In this document: positions 55,988 through 64,000 of the stretch, one piece after another | Numbering within the stretch: position 1 is the first letter of the stretch | How the letters are laid out: each line of letters starts with the position of its first letter | Source: Geranomyces variabilis | Lineage: Eukaryota > Chytridiomycota > Chytridiomycetes > Spizellomycetales > Powellomycetaceae | NCBI GenBank assembly: GCA_027603065.1 | Contig: JADGJP010000010.1 | Span: 186,001 to 250,000 of the forward strand | DNA: 64,000 nucleotides | Direction of reading: 5' to 3' | Program-made: the position numbers and the translations under genes | The notes under the pieces: generated by a model | Databases searched by the model: none | Told to the model about the DNA's origin: nothing | The model's input: only the letters and a program-made list of their open reading frames with translations

Positions 55988-58511
55988 TCACGTGCGGTTG
56001 ACTGGAAGCTCTTCCAATATGTTGCTGCCAAAAAAAAACAACAATACGTTGAGAGTCAGTCACAAGGGAGGCACACCGACCGGAAGCAGAGTGACAACGG
56101 TACATACATAGGAATCATCCCAGTCGCTCCTTTGGTAATGTTATGGACCATGGCCCACCCATCCGCAAAGACGCGCTTCTCTTCAACAATATCACCCGCC
56201 GCTGCCTCGACCTCATCCAGCTGTGACGGGGTAGACGCCCAAAGCACTCGATAGCGCTTTAGCTGCGTCCGCGAGGGCTCTTCAACGGTTGTGTGCAACG
56301 CTCCGCCCGCGGCGCCGGCGCCCGCAGCAGCTCCGGCGCCCGTGGCCAGTGGAGAGTGCACGCGGCGGCGAGAGTCCGACCGGTGAGGCGTGCCGGGCGC
56401 TTGAGTGTGTCGGATTGGAGTCGCGGTGCGAGACACGGTCGTGGCTGTAGTGTTGATATGCGTGGCGGGAGCAGCAGCAGCAGCAGCAGCAGCACCGGCA
56501 CCAACACCAGCAGTTGTGGCCGCAGCCATCGGAGCGACAGCGTGGTGCTCGTGCGCGGGCTGCTCGCGGACGGCAGTGTCTGGATGACGGTAGTACTGGC
56601 GCCAATTGGCGTGCTTCTTGTGGTCTCGGCGCGCAGCAAAGCAAGCACACAGAAGACAGAGACCCGCTGCGAGCGCAATCGGTAGAGCAAGAAGGACCGC
56701 AAGGAGAACATTGTCGACATCGTCGTTGCCGCCGCCGCCGACAAGAGGGGCTCGGGTTTTTGTAGGGGACGGTGTCGCGCTGGCTCTTGTCGTTGTTGTT
56801 GTCGGAACATTACCAATGTTCTGCCCAGGGAGAGGCACTACTACCGGTGCAGGAGTCGGCTCAGGTGCTGCCTGTGTCGCTGCCTGAGTTGTTGGTGCGC
56901 TTCCGGCGTTTTGACCAGCGCCGGCAATCACTCGAGTGGATGACGCTCTTGGAGCAGCGGCAGACGATGAAGCGCGTGTGGGGACGGGAACAGGTACGCC
57001 GCCGGCGTTCTGTCCTGGAGTAGCAATGGGACGACCAGTAGTTGCAGACGCAGCGGGACGCCCCGGAGTAGACGACGCGGCGGCAGCCGCTGGTGGGCGA
57101 GACGCTGCGGGGGTGCTCGTGGGCGGTTTAGCGGCCGCGTTGAGTGGCCTGGCCAGAGCTGCAGTAGAAGGCGCCCACCCTCCGTTGCCTTGCGCGTCAA
57201 AGAAATGCAGGGCCGAGTCGCCATTGGCGCCTTGACCGCCGGTGATGCCGACATAGTTGTTCAAGTTAGCGATCTGGGCACCAACGCGCCCGGTCGGGGC
57301 TCCTGCAGAGCCACCTGTATCGGTCTGTCTGGCCCACATGTTAAAGCCGCGTTTACGAAGCCGAGAGATTGGCTTCAGAGTGGTGTTGCTGATGAGCCAG
57401 AGGTCTACAAAATGGGCCGCTTTAGTCAGACCCGGAAACAAGATTCACATTCTGTTAGTATGTTTGCTCACCGTCAAATGCCTTAGCGCTGCCAACTCCT
57501 CCAAACAATGCAACTTGCTCGCCAACCTTGGTGCATGCAACGCCCGTGCGGTGAATCGGCCACACGTCCGACATTTCACTCGAAACATCCGTCCACTGTC
57601 GGCCCACGGTATCAAATACCCAAGCGTCGTTCATCAGCTTTCCAGGCGCTGATTCTCCACCAACAAGTAGGAATGTCGTGTCGTTGAGTCCAGCAATGCA
57701 GTGTCCGACGCGTCCGGAAGGATATGCGCCGTTTGTAAACACCCGGGAAGAGGACAGGTCGCTTGTTGAAAAGGATTGGAGGTCTGCCGGCAGCTGATCG
57801 CTCGAGTCATTTCCTGAGGCACGAAAACTGTCAGCTTAAAGTTGAGGCTAAAGCACCTAACAAATACAGCTTGCATACCTCCAAATAGGTAGACTGTCTC
57901 CCCCAGCAGAACCGATGCGGGCCCTGTCCTGACTGAGATATTGGTATCGTGGTCCTGCTCCCACGTGCTAGTGGAAGGATTGAACACGCCAATCCCCGGC
58001 ACCAAACGGCCTGTGGAAGCAATGCCACCTAGAAAAATATTAAAGCTAAGAGCGGTATTCCACGCGCGATGGCCTGAGGCCTCTCAGTGACTGAACCCAC
58101 CGAAACAGTACACTTTTCCGCTGTTGGAGTCATATTCACAAATTTGACCGGATACTTGAGAGCGGTTGACCGACTTGCCATTCACGGTTGTCTTGACGGC
58201 CGACGCTGCCTCGGACGCGAGATCAAGCTGCGTGATAGTGCCGCCCAACGCAGTCGTTGCGGCAGTATAGTTTGCGTCTAGAGCGAGAGTTTCAATTTGA
58301 TGCACAAGAAACGCAACATAGGCAATTATGAAGCTGAAAGGAAACGCGCACCACTAGATTTAAGTGCCGACGTTCCTCCAATCAGCAGCCATTTGGTCCC
58401 GGCAACCACGCTGGCCGCATCGATCCTGGCATACGGCGCGGTAGGAAGAGAGTCGGCAAGCACCGCAGTGGCGGCAGTCGCGGCCACGACGACGCGTTTG
58501 ACAAGTTGCAT
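55988..58511 (-). CDS. Kelch-repeat type I membrane protein with cytoplasmic SH3 domain
   Basis: Exons (minus): 58511-58352, 58277-58101, 58028-57879, 57813-57472, 57404-56108, 56024-55988; phases close at every junction, 720 aa. A signal peptide (MQLVKRVVVAATAATAVLA) is followed by kelch repeats to about residue 350, seen as the glycine pairs KWLLIGG, VYCFGG, VYLFGG, TTFLLVGG and QVALFGG. A Pro/Thr/Ala stalk follows, with three GQN[AI]G repeats (near 407, 440, 470). One membrane helix at about 508-532 (LLAVLLALPIALAAGLCLLC) leads to a His/Ala-rich cytoplasmic stretch and an SH3 domain at about 657-716 (RYRVLWAS ... GDIVEEKRVFADGWAMVHN ... TGMIPINILEEL). The last exon is only 37 bp but completes the SH3 fold. 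It likely couples cell-surface or wall contact to cytoplasmic Pro-rich partners. It is divergent from another membrane SH3 gene. Confidence 0.88.
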
Positions 58512-59052
58512 GATTGCAAAACGACAGAAAAGGAGAGGATTTCGACGTTGGAGCGATGAGAATTGAGGAAGTGCCTTGATTTTTTCCCCGTTGGGACTTT
58601 GCTAGCAGGCGCGTCTTTATAGTAAGTACACGAAGGCCGTTTGTAATATATAGGTGCCCACTTTTTCTTGCACGCATCACGACACGTCATTCTCGGACTA
58701 CGGTGCCCGGGCCACTGCACCCTTTGCATTTCTGCATGGCCCGGCTAATGCAGAGAAGGTTAACGTTGTGGGCCCGGGTTGTCATGAATTATGGCGGGCA
58801 AGTCTGTTTTTTGGGCGGGGCGGGCGGAGCGGAGTTTGGGCTTACCTAATTACCGGGCCCTCTTTCACTGCAACCAGCCTCGCTGTCGGATTTTGTTTCT
58901 GGCGCCCTAGAAGCGGAGGCAAAGATGATGAGGCTTATTTCTTTTTTGAGCATGTTCTCTAGCAAAGCGCTCTCCGTTCGGATGCCCGCTCTCCTCCCTA
59001 CATCCCTCGCATCCGGACTTCCGAGCAAGCACACATCCGAATAAAGCATAAC
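58512..59052. promoter_or_regulatory. Divergent upstream region between two membrane-SH3 genes
   Basis: 541 bp between head-to-head start codons. It contains G/C-rich stretches (CCCGGGCC-like near 58707 and 58773) but no clear TATA box. A shared regulatory region is plausible from the layout alone. Confidence 0.45.
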
Positions 59053-60669
59053 ATGTCGGCAACGATTGCGCAAGTTTCGCTGAGTTCAAGCGCTGCGGCG
59101 CGGCAAACTACTGCTGTAACAGCGGCAGCAACGAACAGCAATAGTCCAAATGTCGCTACAAGGGACGCAACGACGATCACAAGTCCCTCCACCGGAGAGC
59201 CTCAAACCAGCCAGCCGTCGTCTACCACCAGTCTATCTCGCACAACAACCGCTACCACTTCGCAGCAAACAGATGGGTCAACCTCGTCATCTTCAGCTCT
59301 GTCTAGTTTGTACACGCCGGAGCGGACCAGCACTTCATTGACGGTTCTTGATGTGACATCCTTAACAAAGACATCTCAGGCTCCGCTGACGCCGACGTCC
59401 TCTTCATTGAGCGGGAGCTCTGGCACTGCGGCCACTAGCACGGTATCGATAATCATAACGCCGCCTTCTATCCCAATTGAGACAACGACAATTCCGACAA
59501 ATAGTTACTCGTCGGCTGTCATTGTGTATCCTCCATTGCCGCCTATGGCTGAAACCGCCACGCTCGCCCCAACGACACCTGTGTACTCCGCAACTTATGC
59601 TTCAACACAAACGCCGACACCGGACCCGATCAGCGGCATGTACAAATCAACAAATAAAACACCGATGATTGCCGGCTGTGGGGCTGGGGCATTTGGTCTT
59701 CTTATTTTGCTCCTCGGGTGTTTGTTGCTGCGGCGCCATCGCCAGCGGTGGCGAAACGGTGATGTGCGCCGTAAGCTAGGAGGTAGCGCCACCAAGCATA
59801 ACCCGCTGCTCCAGATCCACAAAGCGCCCGGAGCTTCAGCAACGGCTTTGAACGTGCAAGATGAACACGAAGAGATTAAAGTGGAAGTACAGGAAGTACA
59901 GCAGCAAAAGATTGCTCCAACAAACAATTTCCCGAATCAGGCCTCAGGGAGCTCTACATTGACTTCTAGCGAGCCACCAGCAGGGCTGCACAGAAGCCAA
60001 AGCCAGCACCGTCAATCAGCAGCGTCGACAATCGGACCGGCGGGAAAAAGACCCGGCCGTTTGTCCGGCACATCCACGCTTCGTACGTTTATTCCAGGCT
60101 CATCGCCAGAGCTCATAAATGGTACCGCGGCCCTGCACATGTTTTTGCCGCCCGAAACGCATGCGCAAAATCGCGCACGATTTCAGAGCTCGAATGGGCT
60201 GCGTTACTCGGCTTCGCCAGGCGGCACGCCGTCCGCAACAGCACCAACAACTCCAAATCCAACACGTCCATCAGTCTACGAGACACTTCCTCCGCCAGCG
60301 TACGAAACGCTTCCGCCGAACGCATCTGGCTCCCTTGGACCCTCATCAGCACGTCGGTCAATCAGCGCCCGTCCTCCCATCGTCGTGCTCGCACACGGTA
60401 TTCCAGGCCCTGACGGGTTTGTGCCAACTGCCCCTGACGAAATTCCGATACACAATGGCGACCAGTGCGTGCTTCTCCATCGTTACAGCGACGGCTGGTG
60501 CCGCATCCGCAATATCACGGCCAACGGGCTTGTTGGAATGGTTCCTGCGCAGTTTGTAGTTGACGACAAGGACAAGAGTGGCGATCGCGGCGGCCCAGCA
60601 GGGGGACCGTTCGAGCTGCCTCGCGACGTCAAGCGCGGATACGCGGATCCGTACAGGCCGCAATCCTAG
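59053..60669 (+). CDS. Mucin-like single-pass membrane protein with C-terminal SH3 domain
   Basis: Single exon, 538 aa. Residues 1-200 are Ser/Thr-rich (about half), probably O-glycosylated and outside the cell. A membrane helix at 205-226 (MIAGCGAGAFGLLILLLGCL) is followed by the basic stop-transfer RRHRQRW. The cytoplasmic part is disordered with Pro-rich stretches (ETLPPPAYETLPPNAS) and ends in an SH3 domain at about 443-510 (DEIPIHNGDQCVLLHRYSDG, then WCRIRNITANGLVGMVPAQF). The arrangement recalls fungal membrane sensors such as Fus1- or Sho1-like proteins, but I would not name an ortholog. No classic signal peptide is seen at the first ATG; either the helix acts as signal anchor or an upstream exon is missed. 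Confidence 0.88.
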   Translation: MSATIAQVSLSSSAAARQTTAVTAAATNSNSPNVATRDATTITSPSTGEPQTSQPSSTTSLSRTTTATTSQQTDGSTSSSSALSSLYTPERTSTSLTVLDVTSLTKTSQAPLTPTSSSLSGSSGTAATSTVSIIITPPSIPIETTTIPTNSYSSAVIVYPPLPPMAETATLAPTTPVYSATYASTQTPTPDPISGMYKSTNKTPMIAGCGAGAFGLLILLLGCLLLRRHRQRWRNGDVRRKLGGSATKHNPLLQIHKAPGASATALNVQDEHEEIKVEVQEVQQQKIAPTNNFPNQASGSSTLTSSEPPAGLHRSQSQHRQSAASTIGPAGKRPGRLSGTSTLRTFIPGSSPELINGTAALHMFLPPETHAQNRARFQSSNGLRYSASPGGTPSATAPTTPNPTRPSVYETLPPPAYETLPPNASGSLGPSSARRSISARPPIVVLAHGIPGPDGFVPTAPDEIPIHNGDQCVLLHRYSDGWCRIRNITANGLVGMVPAQFVVDDKDKSGDRGGPAGGPFELPRDVKRGYADPYRPQS

Positions 60670-61274
60670 AAGGGCCATTGATCAGAAACATGTCCATAAA
60701 AGCATATAAATCAATTGAATATAAATGACAGAGGAGGGTTGCAGTTGACGCCGGAGCCGGGCAGAAAGAGCTTGGCAAGGGCCAAAGAGGTGGAGCGATT
60801 TTCGGCTCTCGCAGCCGAGAGCCGAAGTGTGGAGCGCACGATCAAGAAGGCGAGGGTAACTCATATACCCGGGGGTCCGGGCCCGGGCGGGAAGCGTGCG
60901 CCGCTACCGCTTACCTACTGTGTGGAACAGCTGGCCAAGCAGATGTGCAGGTGGTGGACGGTGCAGTGATCTCGAGTAGCTTACTTTGCTCGTCTCTTTC
61001 TTCGCAACCCACCTTGTGGACTTCCGACAAATGCAATGCAGAATACGTCCGCTCATTCTCCGGCTGCCCACATCCCTTGCCTTGTCGAATGGGTGTGTGT
61101 CAAACAGATCTCAGGAGCTGTATCAGGTGTGGGCGAAGAAAGGGACAGAGAGTGAAGAACGCGTTCAGCACGCGTCACTCAAAACGTCACAAAGACCGTC
61201 TCTTCAAGCTTCTTCGTGTAAAGACTTGATCTACCACGGTCCTTCTTGGAAATTCCCACAGAAAGACCGAAACA
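60670..61274. other. Intergenic, 0.6 kb
   Basis: No coding signal. A short G/C-rich palindrome-like stretch (CCCGGGGGTCCGGGCCCGGG) lies at about 60869-60888. The rest is the upstream region of the next gene. Confidence 0.4.
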
Positions 61275-62303
61275 ATGCGGGAAGCAATTGACGCGGCTGT
61301 GATCCATGCACTCGGTGGCAAACCCGTCACAATCCAGCGCACGCCATGCGGAGGAGGCTCTTCGTCCGCGCGCAAGGAGAAGGTCACCGTCAGGATGGCC
61401 GACGGGACGCCAGAAACCTACTTTTTGAAATCCGGCAGCGGAAAGCACGTCAGGGCTATGCTTGAGGGAGAACATGCTTCTCTCACGGCCATGCACTCGG
61501 CTGTGGTGTCGATATGTCCCGAGCCCGTCGCTCACGGCCCGGTGGAGGGAGACCCAGATAGCTACTTTCTTTTAACCGCATATCTTGAACCAGCGTCGCG
61601 CGGCTATCGCAAGAAGCGTCCTGCACCAAGCTCACCCTCACTGGATTCCTCTTGCTCTGCTTGGTTAGCGTCGCCACCGCTCGCCCTCGCCGCAAAGCTT
61701 GCAAAGTTACACTCTACCCCTGCACCAATCCCACCTGGATTCAGCACGCCGCAGTTCGGCTTTCCGGTTACAACCTACTGCGGCGATACGCCTCAACCGA
61801 ATTCTTACAACGCTTCTTGGGCGACATTTTTTGGCGAGAACCGACTCCTCGCGATCCTGCGCCGATGCGAGGAGCGCAACGGACGAGATTTTCAGCTCAC
61901 TGTTCTCGTCTCTCGCATTGTCGAAACCGTTGTCCCGCGCTTACTTAACCCATTGAAGATTGTTCCCGTTGTCGTGCACGGCGACCTGTGGTCAGGCAAC
62001 AGCATCACGACAGACTCGCCGCGCGGAGATCAAGAGGAACAAGTTACATTTGACCCGGCGTCGTGCTTTGCGCACGGCGAGTACGATCTGGGGATGATGC
62101 GCATGTTTGGCGGCTTTGGTCACGACTTTTGGTCAGAGTACGACTTATTGAGAGGCAAAGACGACCCTGCGGAAGAATTCGAAGACAGGCTCGCGCTGTA
62201 CGAGCTTTACCATCACTTGAATCATCTAGCGCTTTTTGGTCCTTCGTACAAGAGCGGCGCCATAGAAATAATGAGGCAGCTGCTCAGCAAGTATGATTCT
62301 TAA
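61275..62303 (+). CDS. Fructosamine/ketosamine-3-kinase family protein
   Basis: Single exon, 342 aa, the normal length is about 290-310. It phosphorylates the C3 hydroxyl of sugar-derived adducts on protein amino groups, causing their removal (deglycation). Signatures of the aminoglycoside-phosphotransferase-like fold: catalytic VVHGDLWSGNS with the conserved Asp, then the Mg-binding FDPASCFAHGEYDLGMMRMF (DPA..YGHREFDLGM in relatives). The N-terminal part has the glycine-rich block TPCGGGSSSARKEKVTV followed by TYFLKSG. An insert with RKKRPAPSSPSLDSS near residues 115-130 is additional. It ends YELYHHLNHLALFGPSYKSG, also typical. Confidence 0.93.
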   Translation: MREAIDAAVIHALGGKPVTIQRTPCGGGSSSARKEKVTVRMADGTPETYFLKSGSGKHVRAMLEGEHASLTAMHSAVVSICPEPVAHGPVEGDPDSYFLLTAYLEPASRGYRKKRPAPSSPSLDSSCSAWLASPPLALAAKLAKLHSTPAPIPPGFSTPQFGFPVTTYCGDTPQPNSYNASWATFFGENRLLAILRRCEERNGRDFQLTVLVSRIVETVVPRLLNPLKIVPVVVHGDLWSGNSITTDSPRGDQEEQVTFDPASCFAHGEYDLGMMRMFGGFGHDFWSEYDLLRGKDDPAEEFEDRLALYELYHHLNHLALFGPSYKSGAIEIMRQLLSKYDS

Positions 62304-62540
62304 GGCGTGTGCGTATGAACGGGCGCCTTCTTACTGTCCATTATGATCCCATTCATCCGAGACGTATTCAGAATCAGTCGTGTTCGAAGATACGTTGGTC
62401 CTTTTCACATACTGAGATATATTTTACAAAAGCAGCAACCTAGGCTAATTTTTCCGACCTTGTGCACTTAATGCATTCGGCATTCACTTATGGACTTGCC
62501 AAAACTTTTCCCTGTTCTTGCCCGCGGATCTGGCACAGGT

Positions 62541-62939
62541 TCACTCTCTGACGCCAGCCAAGTTGGCATGAGGGTCGGGCTCTGGCTTGGCAGTTCCTTT
62601 CGCGGAGTTCTGACCGCCTTTCCTCGAAATTTCTTCCTGCAAACGAAGTACACAGCATACGTCAGATTCCTTTTGCTCGCTGTTGCCTTTTACGCCCAGA
62701 ATGCGGAAAAACTCTCAACATACATGCTTTTCGTGCGGGTAATTGTCGCTAGCGAATCCAAACTTCGCACCCGTACCGAAATCGTTGGGGCGCTCGCCGG
62801 TGACGGCCTCGTCGGTCACTTCTTTGTCAAACGAGGCGATAAGCTCGGGATTCTCGCGTTCGACGGCGAGCGTGGGCTCCTTTGTCTCGTAAGGGTATCC
62901 GCCGGAGCCGGCGTGCGAGGGGTTCTTGGGAGCAGGCAT
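62541..62939 (-). CDS. Small hypothetical protein (103 aa)
   Basis: Two exons, 62939-62724 and 62636-62541, with an 87-bp intron (GTATGT ... TTTGCAG) in phase. It starts MPAPKNPSHAGSGGYPYETK and continues with ERENPELIASFDKEVTDEAV, all charged and probably disordered; the second exon is Lys/Pro-rich. It is not recognised. A TATAAG box on the minus strand at about 63042-63048, roughly 105 bp upstream, supports transcription. Confidence 0.6.
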
Positions 62940-63287
62940 GGTTTGTGAAGGTTGCGTGAGTTGGAATTAAGTTTTCTGTGTATTTGCGAGGGCGGCAATA
63001 ATGATATGCGAGGGAGCAGTGCCGCTGGGAGGCGGGGGGCTCTTATATGCCTCGCCACGTTCGCCATCCTTCTGATTCTGTAGACGTCAATGTGACGATA
63101 TGCAGTAATAACTCTTCTGCCCTCCGTTCTCCACACCACCACCTCCTTACTTCTCATAATGATGTCAAAGTCACTGCCCTCGAATTTTTCCACCGCATGA
63201 GCTGTCAGATTGGGGCTGTGCAACTACTTTGTGGGCCTCCCGTGTCTCGACTTGCTCATCCACCATCACCATCACCCGTCGCCCGCG
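62940..63287. promoter_or_regulatory. Divergent upstream region
   Basis: 348 bp between the small minus-strand gene and the DNA glycosylase gene. A minus-strand TATA element (CATATAAGAG at about 63041-63050) probably serves the small gene; none is evident for the plus strand. Confidence 0.45.
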
Positions 63288-64000
63288 ATGCCCGAGCTAC
63301 CTGAAGTTGAGCGAGCCCGGAAGTTGATTCACGAGGCCTTTGTCGGCCAAAACATTTCCGCTGTGACCACTGTGAGTCTGCGGCGAGTTTGGCAAAAAAA
63401 GAAGTTGTCAAAATCATTGCACTAACCGTTTCTTCGCCCTCCGTGGCTGCCGCGGGTGCTTCCAGCTTGTTGATGATATTGTTTACAGCGAATGCACAAA
63501 CGTCGATTTTGAGGGCTTAAATGGCCGTACACTGGTTGACACTGGCCGTCGCGGCAAAGTTTTCTATCTGCTCATGGACGTGGGCCCGCATCCCGTACTG
63601 CATCTTGGGGTGTGTTCGTCCGCCTTGTCGAGTTTAGACAGCATTCATAACCGCGCGGTTCTCTGACCTCACCGGTCTCCGGACTTTGCAGATGACTGGA
63701 TCAGTTCGCGTAGGTGCCACACCCCATTGTATGAAGGGGGGGTTTTTTTTTACTCAAGTTCGTGCGTGCTCCTCCATTTTGACAGATCAAAGGCGAGGCA
63801 GGCCTTGAGTACAAAGACTTCTCGACAGCAGGCGACGACTGGCCGCCAAAGTATACCAAATTCGTCCTCACATTTGCGCCGTCTGGACGCGAGCTCGCAT
63901 TCACCGACCCAAGAAGACTCGCGCGGATCCGGCTCGTGGGCGGCGACCCGCTGCTAGAGCGGCCCATCAACGAGCTCGGGTTTGATCCATCAATCAATAT
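63288..64000 (+). CDS. Formamidopyrimidine-DNA glycosylase (Fpg/Nei family), 5' part
   Basis: Bifunctional base-excision repair enzyme that removes oxidised purines such as 8-oxoguanine. The window holds exons 63288-63371, 63466-63609, 63692-63709 and 63786 to the edge; all phases agree, and the gene runs off the window. The N-terminus MPELPEVERARKLI gives the catalytic Pro2 and Glu3. Exon 3 is only 18 bp and codes MTGSVR, completing the family block HLGMTG. LAFTDPRRLARIRLV in exon 4 is the conserved FxDxRR-like stretch. The C-terminal helix-two-turn-helix and any zinc or zincless finger lie outside the window. Confidence 0.94.

Noticed and set aside
55440-56105. Overlapping 221-codon (minus) and 145-codon (plus) frames
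   Set aside because: They overlap each other and the last exon of the kelch gene. No recognisable sequence; read as 3' untranslated DNA.
1-64000. CRISPR arrays, rRNA genes and prokaryotic operons
   Set aside because: The sequence is eukaryotic with spliceosomal introns. No regularly spaced repeats and no rRNA-like sequence were seen.

Overview
This window is nuclear DNA of a fungus. The genes are dense and lie on both strands. They are split by short GT-AG introns, mostly 50-110 bp, often with a CTAAC/CTGAC-like branch site. Typical fungal or opisthokont genes include a GH7 cellulase with a CBM1 tail, a PalB/Rim13 (calpain-7) protease, Utp21, Not4, a secreted S10 carboxypeptidase and a wax-synthase-like membrane protein. 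A full-length KNTC1/Rod (RZZ kinetochore complex) gene, which the yeasts lack, together with membrane-anchored SH3 proteins, suggests a lineage outside the classical yeasts, perhaps early-diverging. That placement is inference only.

Layout. 0.8-10.4 kb (minus): a 1,270-aa disordered protein, Not4 (RING, RRM, CCCH zinc finger) and an unrecognised six-exon gene. 10.4-14.5 kb: mostly non-coding, with one 311-aa disordered protein and a block of diverged tandem repeats. 14.5-17.4 kb (plus): a Siz/PIAS SUMO ligase. 17.6-20.4 kb (minus): a histidine phosphatase and the wax-synthase-like protein. 22.0-23.7 kb: an intronless GH7 cellulase. 24.1 kb: tRNA-Lys(CUU). 24.5-26.5 kb: a decayed coding region with an internal duplication. 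27.0-35.4 kb (minus): KNTC1/Rod, divergent from PalB at 35.8-39.0 kb. 39.7-41.8 kb: the carboxypeptidase. 42.0 kb: tRNA-Val(AAC). 42.4-43.7 kb: two small unknowns. 43.8-46.9 kb (minus): Utp21, divergent from a small coiled-coil gene at 47.2 kb. 48.2-51.0 kb (minus): an OSR1/SPAK-type kinase. 51.7-53.5 kb (minus): a bromodomain + GATA finger + NET protein. 54.9 kb: a possible small gene. 56.0-60.7 kb: two divergent genes that both encode single-pass membrane proteins with a C-terminal SH3 domain. 61.3-62.3 kb: a fructosamine-3-kinase. 62.5-62.9 kb: a small hypothetical. 63.3 kb to the edge: a formamidopyrimidine-DNA glycosylase, cut by the window.

Most genes are unrelated housekeeping or regulatory functions, and I see no metabolic cluster. 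The points most worth following are the bromodomain-GATA-NET architecture, the four RFxV docking motifs in the tail of the OSR1-type kinase, the divergent pair of transmembrane SH3 proteins, and the fungal Rod gene. Exon limits were placed by hand from splice signals, reading phase and family similarity. Where the phase closes across all junctions I regard the models as sound; doubtful junctions are stated.
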